Below are positions 9,301-16,415 of a DNA stretch of 64,000 nt, piece after piece. The stretch is taken from NCBI RefSeq assembly GCF_032813545.1, contig NZ_CP136520.1:1110001-1174000 (forward strand), given 5' to 3'. This DNA is from Nodosilinea sp. E11. GTDB lineage: Bacteria; Cyanobacteriota; Cyanobacteriia; Phormidesmidales; Phormidesmidaceae. The notes below the pieces were generated by a model that saw only the letters and a program-made list of their open reading frames with translations, made no database searches and was not told the origin of the DNA. How positions within the stretch are numbered: the first letter of the stretch is position 1; each line of letters starts with the position of its first letter. A program made the position numbers and the translations under genes.

Positions 9301-10132
9301 TTTCGCGGCTGGTGAGCACGAGGGTGCTCTGGTGATCGACATTGCCCAGGCTGTAGAAGAGCTGGCCGTAGGTTTCGTAGCCGGGCTGGTAGGTGCCGGT
9401 GCGATCGCGGGGTTGCAAAATCGTTTCGCCATTGTCGAGCACCAGCAAACAGCGGCGCAGGCGCAGCTGGTCGAGCAGCGATCGCAGCAGGCCATCAAAG
9501 TCGGCGGCAAAATCGCTGGTGGCAGTATCGGCTCCCGCCACCAGCACCCCGAGCAGGTCTCGCAATAGGTCGTTAACCGGGGGGGCATGGCGCAGCGATC
9601 GCCAGATCACCACCTCGAAGTGGTCTTGCAGTTGCTGGGCCAGCTTCACCGCCAGGGTGGTTTTGCCCATGCCGCCCATGCCAAACAGCCCTACCAGCCG
9701 ACAGCGTTGGCCCGGCCCCGGCGCAGCAGAATCGCCAAGCACCCAGCGTTGCAGCTGATCTAGCTCCTCGGTGCGCCCATAGAACGCGGTGGCGGTGGCG
9801 GCGTCGCCCCAGTCGCGGCAGCGGCCTCCGCCAGGGGAATGGGAAACCCGGCCAACCTCTGCTGTAAATAGCGTTTGTTGCTGACGGGCCAACACCTCGC
9901 GCAGATTGCGTTTGGTCACCTTTTCGCCTAGGGTGTCCGACAGGCTCTGCCAAAGGTCAGAGCCAATTTGCTTGAGGTAGCCAACCTCGTAGCCCAGCTC
10001 TAGGGCCATGGCCTGGTAGGTGCGATCGCCCCAGGTCTGCCGCAGCAGGGTCGCCTGAATCGAGTTCAGCCCACTCGCCCCGCGCGCGGCCAGTAATCGC
10101 TCAACCAGGGCTAGGGCGTCATCTGCGGTCAT
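6377..10132 (-). CDS. STAND ATPase: HTH-like N-terminus, NB-ARC, 14 WD40 repeats
   Basis: A 1251-residue signal-transduction ATPase. Residues 1-85 resemble the small helical N-terminal domain found on cyanobacterial STAND proteins (QTWGDRTYQAMALELGYE). Residues 118-450 form an NB-ARC module: Walker A GLFGMGGMGKTTLA (149-161) and Walker B CLLVLDNGE (228-236). Residues around 555-580 have pentapeptide-like spacing (TLHQTNFTQADLARSVF). From about residue 590, fourteen WD40 repeats such as FSPDGRWLASG follow, enough for two seven-blade propellers. Such proteins oligomerise on ligand binding, and some act in antiviral or conflict responses. No effector domain is visible, and the target is unknown. 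Confidence 0.85.
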   Translation of the reverse strand: MTADDALALVERLLAARGASGLNSIQATLLRQTWGDRTYQAMALELGYEVGYLKQIGSDLWQSLSDTLGEKVTKRNLREVLARQQQTLFTAEVGRVSHSPGGGRCRDWGDAATATAFYGRTEELDQLQRWVLGDSAAPGPGQRCRLVGLFGMGGMGKTTLAVKLAQQLQDHFEVVIWRSLRHAPPVNDLLRDLLGVLVAGADTATSDFAADFDGLLRSLLDQLRLRRCLLVLDNGETILQPRDRTGTYQPGYETYGQLFYSLGNVDHQSTLVLTSREKLKEIAQQEGEALPIRSLRLKGLSPRVGQSIFQARGQFSGTPTDWQQLVNHYAGNPLALKMVAAVVQDFFDGQLGPFVQILAQGDSVFGDIRDLLAHQFDRLSPLEQQIMAWLAIHREPVTLAQVRSHLVDPLALGDLIEAFTSLERRSLIERDTPRATSPRSTRFTHQPVVMEYITDWLVEQVSQAILAEPTAASPLHTYALILAQAKDYLRDSQTRLILQPVLQRLRLRPSDLACRLRHHLDAWRGQTLASYACGNLINLLHQAEISLQGWDFSHQTIWQAYLQDSTLHQTNFTQADLARSVFKDTFSQVLAIAFSPDGQLLAASDVSYEIHLWRVSDAQPVLTLHAQDGWCWAVAFSPNNQTLASSANGTIDLWDLKTGDRYGQLKDSSSRVFSLAFSPDGRWLASGCEDHQIRVWDVRSGTLVHSLQGHTDEVRSVAFSPQGYVRGGLALSAAASYHLASGSYDGTLRLWNLASGDSSVLDTGSPIWSVAIHPALGYTLATGHHDGSIGIWDGAAQTPVRSLQGHAQAVRSIAFSPDGCQLASGGDDQTIRLWNWQSGQVDWVLKGHSSWIANVAFSPVRGVSTDAIGYTLASASEDQSVRLWDSQTHQALRVLRGHSSGVWSVALHPQGNYLVSGGQDRQVRLWPLTDQASPRAFSGHDGWVFAVAISPDGQWIASGGEDRTVRLWASNSGTCQATWAAHRHEVWALAFCPQGDLLASGSLDGTIRLWDIHRRTSCGLLTGHTSGVWTVAISPDGRRLASGSQDQTVRLWDLETQTCLQTLPCEGSWVRGLAFSPDGRFLSSGGSNGYVMLWDLKLGHRTVIGTHPSLVLAVAFSPDGQWLASCGGDTTIKLWHLPSRRCHQTLSGHDKWVRYITFSADGDRLISCSQDETIQVWGKCVTPDGFIYCHQQTLRVPRPYEDMAIAGVTGLTEAQRAALIRLGASETPIGKESSAAMHPPHFPAKPTLGSL

Positions 10133-10536
10133 GGTGCGGCTATGGGCCTGTATTCAATGCTACCGGCTGGCCTAAAACTAAAGCGGCACAAGGCCTAGAG
10201 CAAACCTGATGGCTGCCATCGTAGCCAAGCACTCCCCCCAAATTTGTACATTAGGTCACATTTTAGGTCATCCCCCAGGTCGGCCCAGTCAACAGCGCAC
10301 CTTTGCCGCACCTTTCTCGAACCTCGGTTTCTAGGCCCCATTGATAGTCTCTGTTTAACGTTCGACAGCGTCCCACCTCAATTAGCCCGCGCTCAAAGTC
10401 CTGATCTTTGCCCCGCTTCCGAAAAGAACGGCGGTGCCTTATCTGAGCAGCCCAACTTCTCCAGAAGTACGGGACCGGGGATAGGCTAGCGCGCGTTGAC
10501 TTGACTCTGCTTTGCCCTCAATTCAGGAGAATCCCC
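10133..10536. other. Intergenic region upstream of the BMP transporter
   Basis: About 400 bp between divergent genes with no convincing ORF. It holds a direct repeat TTAGGTCA at 10251-10258 and 10263-10270. The first copy lies inside GTACATTAGGTCAC (10246-10259), which fits only the minimal GTN10AC core of NtcA sites and has no good -10 at the expected distance. A Shine-Dalgarno CAGGAGA at 10524-10530 precedes the ATG at 10537. The 81-codon ORF at 10244-10489 lacks coding character. Confidence 0.4.
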
Positions 10537-11697
10537 ATGCGGAAACCCACGTTTCAGGTGACCCGTCGCCAGGCAATTCGGGGATTGCTGGCCACGGGTG
10601 CCTTTGGTTTAACGGTTAAGCTCAGCGGCTGTGGCAATGCCCCCACGGCAGCGGGCGGCAGCGACACCCTGACCGCTGGCTTTATCTACGTTGGCCCCAA
10701 AGACGACTACGGCTACAACCAGGCCCACGCCGAGGGCCGCGCCAGCCTAGATGGCATGGCCGGAGTGAAAACCTCCGAGGAGGCCAGCGTGCCCGAGACC
10801 AACGCGGTGCAAGAAACCATCCGCAGCATGATCGACCTGGATGGGGCCACGGCGATTTTTGCCACCTCCTTTGGCTACTTCGACCCCCACGTGCTGACTT
10901 TGGCCAAAGACTTTCCCGAGGTGCAGTTCTTCCACTGCGGCGGGCTCTATGAGGAGGGCGTACACCCCAATAACGTCGGCAGCTATTTTGGCTACATCGA
11001 CGAAGCCCAGTATGTGGCCGGGGTGGTCGCCGCCCATGCCTCGAACAGCAAGCGGCTGGGGTTCATTGCCGCCAAACCCATTCCCCAGGTGCTGCGCAAC
11101 GTCAACAGCTTTACCCTCGGGGCTCGCAGCATCGACCCCAGCATCACCACCCAGGTGATCTTTACCGGCGACTGGGCCGACCCGGTACGTGAGGCCGAGG
11201 CCGCCAACAGCATGGCCGACCAGGGCATTGACGTGCTCACCTGCCACGTCGATAGCCCCAAGGTGGTGATTGAAACTGCCGAACGGCGCGGCATTTTTTC
11301 CTCGGGTTACCACGCTAACCAGGCCGAACTGGCTCCCCAGGGCTACCTCACTGGGGCCGAGTGGGACTGGTCGAACGTGTACACCAACTACGTCACCCTG
11401 CTGCAGGAGGGCAAAACCTTGATGAACGGCGGCATTCCCCACCTGGTGCGGGGCGGTTTTCAGGACGGCTTTTTGAAGCTGTCGCCCTTTGGCTCGGCGG
11501 TGAGTGCTGAGGCCCAGCAGGCGGCAGAGGCGGCTAAAGCCCAGCTGATGGCTGGAGAGCTGGTGATTTATAAAGGCGAGATTAAAGACAACCAGGGCAA
11601 AACCGTGATTGCTGGCGGCAAGGAGCTGGGGCAGACAGCGGTAGAGCTAGAGCAGATGAACTGGCTGGCGGAAGGGGTGATGGGGAGTGTGGGGTAG
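10537..11697 (+). CDS. BMP-family ABC transporter substrate-binding lipoprotein
   Basis: A 386-residue periplasmic binding protein of the BMP/PnrA family (basic membrane protein, purine nucleoside-type ligands). The N-terminus has a Tat motif (TRRQAIRGLL) and a lipobox (LSGC). FIYVGPKDDYGYNQAHAEG is the classic start of the mature domain, followed by PEVQFFHCGG and YHANQAELAPQGYLTGAEWDW. The start is set at 10537 by CAGGAGA six bases upstream; an upstream TTG at 10501 is less likely. It leads the cluster with two matching permeases (12093, 13294) and an ATPase (18059). The exact ligand is unknown; a purine or urate-derived amide would suit the neighbouring hydrolases. Confidence 0.88.
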   Translation: MRKPTFQVTRRQAIRGLLATGAFGLTVKLSGCGNAPTAAGGSDTLTAGFIYVGPKDDYGYNQAHAEGRASLDGMAGVKTSEEASVPETNAVQETIRSMIDLDGATAIFATSFGYFDPHVLTLAKDFPEVQFFHCGGLYEEGVHPNNVGSYFGYIDEAQYVAGVVAAHASNSKRLGFIAAKPIPQVLRNVNSFTLGARSIDPSITTQVIFTGDWADPVREAEAANSMADQGIDVLTCHVDSPKVVIETAERRGIFSSGYHANQAELAPQGYLTGAEWDWSNVYTNYVTLLQEGKTLMNGGIPHLVRGGFQDGFLKLSPFGSAVSAEAQQAAEAAKAQLMAGELVIYKGEIKDNQGKTVIAGGKELGQTAVELEQMNWLAEGVMGSVG

Positions 11698-11700
11698 GGG

Positions 11701-11932
11701 GGTGAAGGGGTGAAGGGGTGAAGAGGTGAAGAGGTGAAGAGGTGAAGAGGTGAAGAGGTGAAGAGGTGAAGAGGTGAAGAGGTGAAGAGGTGAAGAGGTG
11801 AAGAGGTGAAGAGGTGAAGAGGTGAAGAGGTGAAGAGGTGAAGAGGTGAAGAGGTGAAGAGGTGAAGAGGTGAAGAGGTGAAGAGGTGAAGAGGTGAAGA
11901 GGTGAAGAGGTGAAGAGGTGAAGAGGTGAAGT
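11701..11932. repeat. Tandem octamer array, unit GGTGAAGA, about 29 copies
   Basis: Starting four bases after the stop of the BMP gene, an 8-bp unit repeats about 29 times. The first two copies are GGTGAAGG, and the following copies appear identical GGTGAAGA. Since 8 is not a multiple of 3, every minus-strand frame is open and reads a repeating FTSSPLHL peptide, which explains three spurious long minus ORFs. Homogeneity suggests recent slippage expansion. The array separates binding-protein from permease genes within one transcription direction. Confidence 0.95.
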
Positions 11933-11943
11933 AGCTGCCGTAG

Positions 11944-11960
11944 GGTGGGCATTGCCCACC
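11944..11960. repeat. Dispersed palindrome GGTGGGCA-T-TGCCCACC
   Basis: An 8-bp perfect inverted repeat in the sequence GTAGGGTGGGCATTGCCCACC. Related copies lie at 38581-38597 (GGTGGGCAGTGCCCACC), 59036-59058 and 54241-54264, with a looser one at 193-226. All are intergenic. It behaves like a small REP-type element. The remaining intergenic DNA up to the permease at 12093 shows no gene. Confidence 0.7.
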
Positions 11961-12092
11961 ATCCCCTAATAACCTTTGACCAACCGCTAAGCGTTGGTCG
12001 CTGTTGCCCACTATCCATGACATCCCAATCGGGTACCCGTCCCTTTCAACACACCCAACCATTAAAAATTTGGTGAGCAAAGGAGCAGAATC

Positions 12093-13190
12093 ATGAGCGA
12101 TCGCTGGCGAAATCTTCTCGAAAAAATCTGTATTCCTGTGGGGGCGCTGGTGGCAGCCCTGGTGATCTTTGGCCTGTTTTGCGCCCTGGCCGGGGCCAAC
12201 CCATTTGGGGTCTACTACTCGATCTATCGAGCCGCCTTTGGCAGCTGGAGCTCGTTTCAAAACACGCTGATTCAGGCGTCGCCGCTGATGCTGAGTGCGC
12301 TGTGTACCGCCCTACCGGCACGGCTGGGCCTGGTGATTATCGGCAATGAGGGAGCACTGGTGCTGGGGGGGCTGGCAGCGGTGGCGGGTGGCCTCACCCT
12401 GGGCGGCTGGGGATTGCCCACCCCTGGGGTGCAGCTGGGTATGGCCCTGGCGGGCATGGCAGCGGGCGGCATTTGGATTGCCATCGTCGGGGCGCTACGG
12501 CACTATCGGGCGGTGAATGAGACCATTAGCAGCCTGCTGATGAACTACATTGCGATCGCACTGCTCAACCACATGGTCAATGGCCCGATGAAAGATCCGG
12601 CCTCCCTCAATAAGCCCTCGACCTATCCCATCCCGGATATGCACATGCTGGGCACGCTGCCCGGCAGCCGGGTGCATTACGGCCTGGTGCTGGGTCTGGT
12701 GGCCTGCGGGCTGGCCTACTTTTTAATTCAGCGCACGACATTTGGCTTTGCGGCGCGTACCGCCGGGGGCAACGTGCGGGCAGCGCGGGTAGCGGGGCTG
12801 CCCGTGGGCAAGCTCACCCTGGCGATCTGCTTTTTGGGCGGGGCCTGCGCGGGCCTGGCGGGCATGGTCGAAGTCGCCGCTGTCCACGGTCGTGCCAACG
12901 AATCGCTGAATGCCAACTACGGCTATGGCGGTGTGCTGGTGGCCTTTATTGCCCGCCACAACCCGATCGCGGCCAGCCTCGTTGCCCTGCTGCTGGGAGG
13001 CATTCTCGCCAGCGGCGGCATTCTCCAGCGCAGCCACGGCCTGCCCGACGCCACGGTGATGGTGTTTCAGGGCCTGGTGTTTCTCTCGGTGCTCTACAGC
13101 GATTCGCTCTACGGCAAGCTGCCCATCTTTAAGGCCCGCCCGCCCAAGGTGCGGCCCACACCCCCAGTGGCAACAGCCACTCCGGTTTAG
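12093..13190 (+). CDS. ABC transporter permease, BMP/branched-chain type (first)
   Basis: A 365-residue inner-membrane permease of the family that pairs with BMP-type binding proteins (YufP/NupP-like, BPD_transp_2 fold), with about 8-10 hydrophobic helices. Typical segments are PLMLSALCTALPARLGLVII, GNEGALVLGG, ETISSLLMNYIAIALLNHMV and FGFAARTAGGNVRAARVAG. An AAAGGAG Shine-Dalgarno at about 12079 precedes the ATG. It forms a heterodimeric channel with the next gene. The spacer from the binding protein gene contains the octamer array. Confidence 0.87.
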   Translation: MSDRWRNLLEKICIPVGALVAALVIFGLFCALAGANPFGVYYSIYRAAFGSWSSFQNTLIQASPLMLSALCTALPARLGLVIIGNEGALVLGGLAAVAGGLTLGGWGLPTPGVQLGMALAGMAAGGIWIAIVGALRHYRAVNETISSLLMNYIAIALLNHMVNGPMKDPASLNKPSTYPIPDMHMLGTLPGSRVHYGLVLGLVACGLAYFLIQRTTFGFAARTAGGNVRAARVAGLPVGKLTLAICFLGGACAGLAGMVEVAAVHGRANESLNANYGYGGVLVAFIARHNPIAASLVALLLGGILASGGILQRSHGLPDATVMVFQGLVFLSVLYSDSLYGKLPIFKARPPKVRPTPPVATATPV

Positions 13191-13293
13191 GTTGGCCGAA
13201 TGAAGAATCTACCGTAGGGGCACAGCAGTGCTGTGCCCCTACCCAAACCATCGTGCTTTAGTCAAATCCACACATCCACGGAGAGTGAGAACC

Positions 13294-14223
13294 ATGGCCA
13301 GTGAAGCTTTAGGCTGGTGGGGCATTCCCCTCGCCATTCTTGCCGGAACCCTGCGGGGGAGCGCCCCCTTTCTGTTTGTCAGCCTGGGAGAATGTTTGAC
13401 CGAGAAAAGCGGCAAAATCAACCTGGGACTGGAAGGCACCCTGCTGATGGGGGCGATGAGCGCCTACGCTGTGTCTTACCTGACCGGGTCGCCCTGGCTG
13501 GGGGTGGTCACGGCAGGCATCGCGGGCATGTTTTTGGGCCTGATTCACGGCTGGCTCTCGCAGCAGCCTCGGGTGAACGATGTGGCGGTGGGCATTGCCA
13601 TGATTATCTTTGGCAGCGGCCTGGCCTTCTTTTTGGGCAAGCCGTTTATTCAGCCCTCGGCCCCGCAGCTGCCGGTGATTGCGCTAGGGGCCTGGAGCCA
13701 GATGCCCCAGGTGCAGTCGGCGCTGCAAATTAGTCCGCTGTTTATTTTGGGAGTGGCGATCGCACCCCTAATGCAGTGGTTCTTTCGCTCTAGCCGCTGG
13801 GGCCTGCTGATTCGCGCCGTGGGCGACAGCCCCGATGCCGCCCGCGCCATGGGCATTTCGATCTTTAAGGTACGGATGGCCAGCATTGTGGCAGGCAGCT
13901 TTTTAGCCGGGATTGGCGGGGCGTCGCTGTCGCTGTTTTACCCCGGCAGCTGGTCAGAGCGAATTTCGAGCGGCCAGGGTCTGATGGCGGTGGCCCTGGT
14001 AATTTTTGCCCGCTGGAATCCGGTGCAGTGTCTCTACGCGTCGCTGCTGTTTGGCGGTGCCCAGGCGATCGGCCCGGCGCTGCAATCGGTGGGCATCGAC
14101 GCCTACTACTATTTGTTCAATGCGTCACCGTACATTTTGACGTTGTTGATTATGGTGATTACCTGCTCGCCAAAGCGCACATTAACGGGTGCGCCCGGTG
14201 CCCTGGGCCAGGCTCAGGAGTAA
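13294..14223 (+). CDS. ABC transporter permease, BMP/branched-chain type (second)
   Basis: A 309-residue permease (YufQ/NupQ-like), the partner of the preceding gene. Conserved segments include APFLFVSLGECLTEKSGKIN, LGLEGTLLMGA, GHGWLS-like GLIHGWLSQQPRVNDVAVG and GDSPDAARAMGISIFKVRM. The start was moved from an upstream ATG-like codon at 13228 to 13294 (MASEALGWWG), where CGGAGAGTGAG lies 5 bases upstream. It contains about 8 membrane helices. The ATPase needed by this transporter is not adjacent but lies 3.8 kb downstream (18059-19603), beyond a hydrolase and a second ABC system. Confidence 0.87.
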   Translation: MASEALGWWGIPLAILAGTLRGSAPFLFVSLGECLTEKSGKINLGLEGTLLMGAMSAYAVSYLTGSPWLGVVTAGIAGMFLGLIHGWLSQQPRVNDVAVGIAMIIFGSGLAFFLGKPFIQPSAPQLPVIALGAWSQMPQVQSALQISPLFILGVAIAPLMQWFFRSSRWGLLIRAVGDSPDAARAMGISIFKVRMASIVAGSFLAGIGGASLSLFYPGSWSERISSGQGLMAVALVIFARWNPVQCLYASLLFGGAQAIGPALQSVGIDAYYYLFNASPYILTLLIMVITCSPKRTLTGAPGALGQAQE

Positions 14224-14325
14224 CCGTTTGCCACCGTCCTTATAAAGCATTTTGTAGGGACGTTTCGCACTGTAGGTTGGGTGAAACGCAGTGCAACCCA
14301 ACAGAGGCAGACCCATACGGAAAGT

Positions 14326-14390
14326 GGTGTATTGCGGCTAAAAGGCCCAGTCTGGGGAGGTTAGCTCAGGGGGCGAGCCGCGAATGCACC
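14326..14390. repeat. MITE-like imperfect palindrome, copy A
   Basis: Ends GGTGTATTGCGGCT (14326-14339) and AGCCGCGAATGCACC (14376-14390) are near-perfect inverted repeats, followed by CTACAT. A second copy with the same ends and a related middle (CAGTCTGGGGAGGTTAGCTC against CAGTCTAGTGCGGTTGGCTT) is at 49022-49087, also just upstream of a transport or nitrogen gene. A separate 7-bp hairpin GTTGGGT/ACCCAAC lies at 14276-14302. The element ends 44 bp before the trtA start. Confidence 0.7.
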
Positions 14391-14434
14391 CTACATTTGC
14401 CCGCTGCCGTTTGCTGTGACATTGGAGAACCACC

Positions 14435-15115
14435 ATGGGAATTTTTGTTGAAGCTGAGCCGTACCCCTACCCTTACAACGGCGATCTGCAGCCCGACAAT
14501 ACGGCGCTGATTGTGATCGATATGCAGACCGATTTTTGCGGCATCGGCGGCTATGTGGACAAAATGGGCTATGACCTGTCGCTCACCCGCGCCCCGATCG
14601 CCCCGATTGCCAAGCTGCTGGGGGTGATGCGCGATCGCAACTTCACCATCATTCACACCCGCGAGGGCCATCGCCCCGATCTAGCTGACCTGCCGGAGAA
14701 TAAACAGTGGCGATCGCGGCAGATCGGCGCGGGCATTGGCGACCCCGGCCCCTGCGGGCGCATTTTGGTGCGCGGCGAACCCGGCTGGGAGATCATCCCT
14801 GAGCTGCAACCGCTGCCCGATGAGGTGGTGATCGACAAACCCGGCAAAGGCTCGTTCTACGCCACCGATCTAGACCTAATCCTCACCCGCAAAGGCATTC
14901 GCAACCTGATTCTGGCGGGCATCACCACCGATGTGTGCGTCCACACCACCATGCGCGACGCCAACGATCGCGGTTACGAGTGCCTGCTGCTGTCTGACTG
15001 CACCGGGGCCACCGACTACGGCAACCACCTGGCGGCGCTGAAGATGGTCAAAATGCAGGGCGGCGTGTTTGGCGCGGTGGCCTACTCTGAAGCGCTGATC
15101 GAGGCGTTGGTTTAG
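14435..15115 (+). CDS. trtA: Isochorismatase-family amidohydrolase, triuret hydrolase-like (TrtA)
   Basis: A 226-residue cysteine hydrolase of the isochorismatase fold. The catalytic triad fits Asp29 ([10 protein letters not shown]), Lys135 ([14 protein letters not shown]) and Cys168 ([15 protein letters not shown]); the Lys-Cys distance of 33 equals that of biuret hydrolase. The segments [32 protein letters not shown] and [17 protein letters not shown] fit what I remember of triuret hydrolase, which hydrolyses triuret to carboxybiuret, which decays to biuret. A second homologue resembling BiuH is at 20143, the gene pair described for triuret breakdown. A plain ureidoacrylate-type or unknown amidase cannot be excluded. 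The start at 14435 follows TTGGAGA. Confidence 0.75.
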   Translation: MGIFVEAEPYPYPYNGDLQPDNTALIVIDMQTDFCGIGGYVDKMGYDLSLTRAPIAPIAKLLGVMRDRNFTIIHTREGHRPDLADLPENKQWRSRQIGAGIGDPGPCGRILVRGEPGWEIIPELQPLPDEVVIDKPGKGSFYATDLDLILTRKGIRNLILAGITTDVCVHTTMRDANDRGYECLLLSDCTGATDYGNHLAALKMVKMQGGVFGAVAYSEALIEALV

Positions 15116-15237
15116 AGAAAACTCAAAATTTTGAATTTTGAATGTTTAGTTCTTGTTAACTAGCTGCAACTCAAAGCTGAAAACTCAAAATTTTCTCCCC
15201 CACCTCTCGCTATCCTCTACCCACCTGGAGTTACACT

Positions 15238-16272
15238 ATGCCCCTTCGCCGCCGTACCTTCCTCGAATTTGGCGCTAGCGCTACCCTCGCCGTAGCCCTC
15301 CACAGTTGCGCCACCTCCTCTAATAATGCCACCACCCCAGACTCCAGCACCGCCTCAGCGACTGGCGGGGAGGATCCGGGCAAAATTTCCATTGGCTTTT
15401 GGCCCGTAGCCGCTGGGCTACCCCTGTTTCTGGGGGTAGAACGGGGCTATTTCAAAGAGGCGGGCTTAGATGTTGAAGCGGTGCAGTTTGCCTCCGCCCA
15501 ACAGGTGGCCGAAGGCATCATTGCCGGACGTTTGCAGGGTTCCGGCAATGGCACTGCCTCCGGAGCCCTGGGGCTGGCTGAAATTGCTTCCCCCGGGCTG
15601 TTCAAAATTTTGGCGGCCAACCCCAGCAATGTCGAACTCAAACTTGAGCAATTTATTGTGGCGAAAGATAGCCCCTTTGAATCCATTGCTGACTTGATGG
15701 GTAAGCGCGTCGCCAGTGGCCCCGGGGCTCAAAATAAGGTGATTGCCGAAGCGGTGCTCAAAGCCAATGGCATCGAAGGTGTAGAGATCCAACAGCTAGA
15801 AATTCGTCAGCATGTGGCGGCCCTAGAAGCGGGCCAAATTGACGCCGCCTACACCCTGGAGCCCACCGGTACCGTCGGTGATATGAACGGGATTACACGC
15901 ATTCTTGAAAATGGCGTGGTTTCAACCTACATTTTGGGCGACCCCCAGGCCCCCTGGTTTGGAGGTTCTGCCACCCTCAGCACCCAATTTATTGAGGCCT
16001 ACCCCGAGGCAGCCAAAATCTATGCCGAGGCCTATCGCCGCTCGATTGAAGACATTCGCACCGATCCAGATTCTACCCGGCAGTACCTGGTGGGCTACAC
16101 CGCCATTGAGGGCGATCTAGTCGATCGCGTTCCCCTGGTGGGCTACACCCTATTCGATGAATTTACCCCTCAAGATATCGACTATTTCCAGGCCTTTTTT
16201 GACTTCATGACCGAGAGCGAGGTGTTTTCTCGCCAGGTGGAGGTTGAACCATTGATTTATCGTCCGGCTTAG
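15238..16272 (+). CDS. ABC transporter substrate-binding lipoprotein, NMT1/TauA-like
   Basis: A 344-residue binding protein with a Tat-type signal (RRRTFLEFGASATLAV) and lipobox ALHSC. The mature part opens ISIGFWPVAAGLPLFLGVER and GYFKEAGLDVEAVQFASAQQ, as in SsuA/TauA/THI5 proteins. FESIADLMGKRVASGPGAQN and EAGQIDAAYTLEPTG are further family blocks. It works with the ATPase and permease that follow. The ligand is unknown; the TauA family carries sulfonates, nitrate, pyrimidines and related small amides. The neighbouring amidohydrolases favour a urea-polymer or nucleobase-like ligand, which is inference. Confidence 0.85.
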   Translation: MPLRRRTFLEFGASATLAVALHSCATSSNNATTPDSSTASATGGEDPGKISIGFWPVAAGLPLFLGVERGYFKEAGLDVEAVQFASAQQVAEGIIAGRLQGSGNGTASGALGLAEIASPGLFKILAANPSNVELKLEQFIVAKDSPFESIADLMGKRVASGPGAQNKVIAEAVLKANGIEGVEIQQLEIRQHVAALEAGQIDAAYTLEPTGTVGDMNGITRILENGVVSTYILGDPQAPWFGGSATLSTQFIEAYPEAAKIYAEAYRRSIEDIRTDPDSTRQYLVGYTAIEGDLVDRVPLVGYTLFDEFTPQDIDYFQAFFDFMTESEVFSRQVEVEPLIYRPA

Positions 16273-16316
16273 GGTGCATGGTTTGCGGGCACGGTGCACC
16301 GCAAACCATGCACCCT
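16271..16316. promoter_or_regulatory. 18-bp perfect hairpin after the binding-protein gene
   Basis: Arms AGGGTGCATGGTTTGCGG (16271-16288) and CCGCAAACCATGCACCCT (16299-16316) flank a 10-base loop. The 5' arm starts inside the TAG stop codon. No U-run follows, so it is more likely an mRNA-stabilising or attenuating hairpin between a highly expressed binding protein and its ATPase than a simple terminator. The ends AGGGTGCAT and ATGCACCCT echo the palindrome family at 14390 and 49087. Confidence 0.75.
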
Positions 16317-16415
16317 GACTAACCAGTCATCTTTGGCTGAACAGATCACTTACCCCAGTCACCTGTAGTCTCAATCCATCACCTAGGGTTAGTTGTCTTA
16401 CCTATCGAGGTCGTT

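Noticed and set aside
10244-10489. Possible 81-residue protein
   Set aside because: Composition is not coding-like, no ribosome site, no family resemblance.
11701-11932. CRISPR array
   Set aside because: The repeats are 8 bp with no spacers, and no cas gene is near.
11568-12260. Long minus-strand ORFs rich in FTSSPLHL
   Set aside because: They are produced by the octamer array; all three minus frames are open because the unit length is 8. No start signal and they overlap real plus-strand genes.
14355-14380. tRNA-like TTAGCTCAGGGGGCGAGC
   Set aside because: It resembles a D-arm only; no anticodon or T-arm with correct distances, and it lies within the palindromic element.
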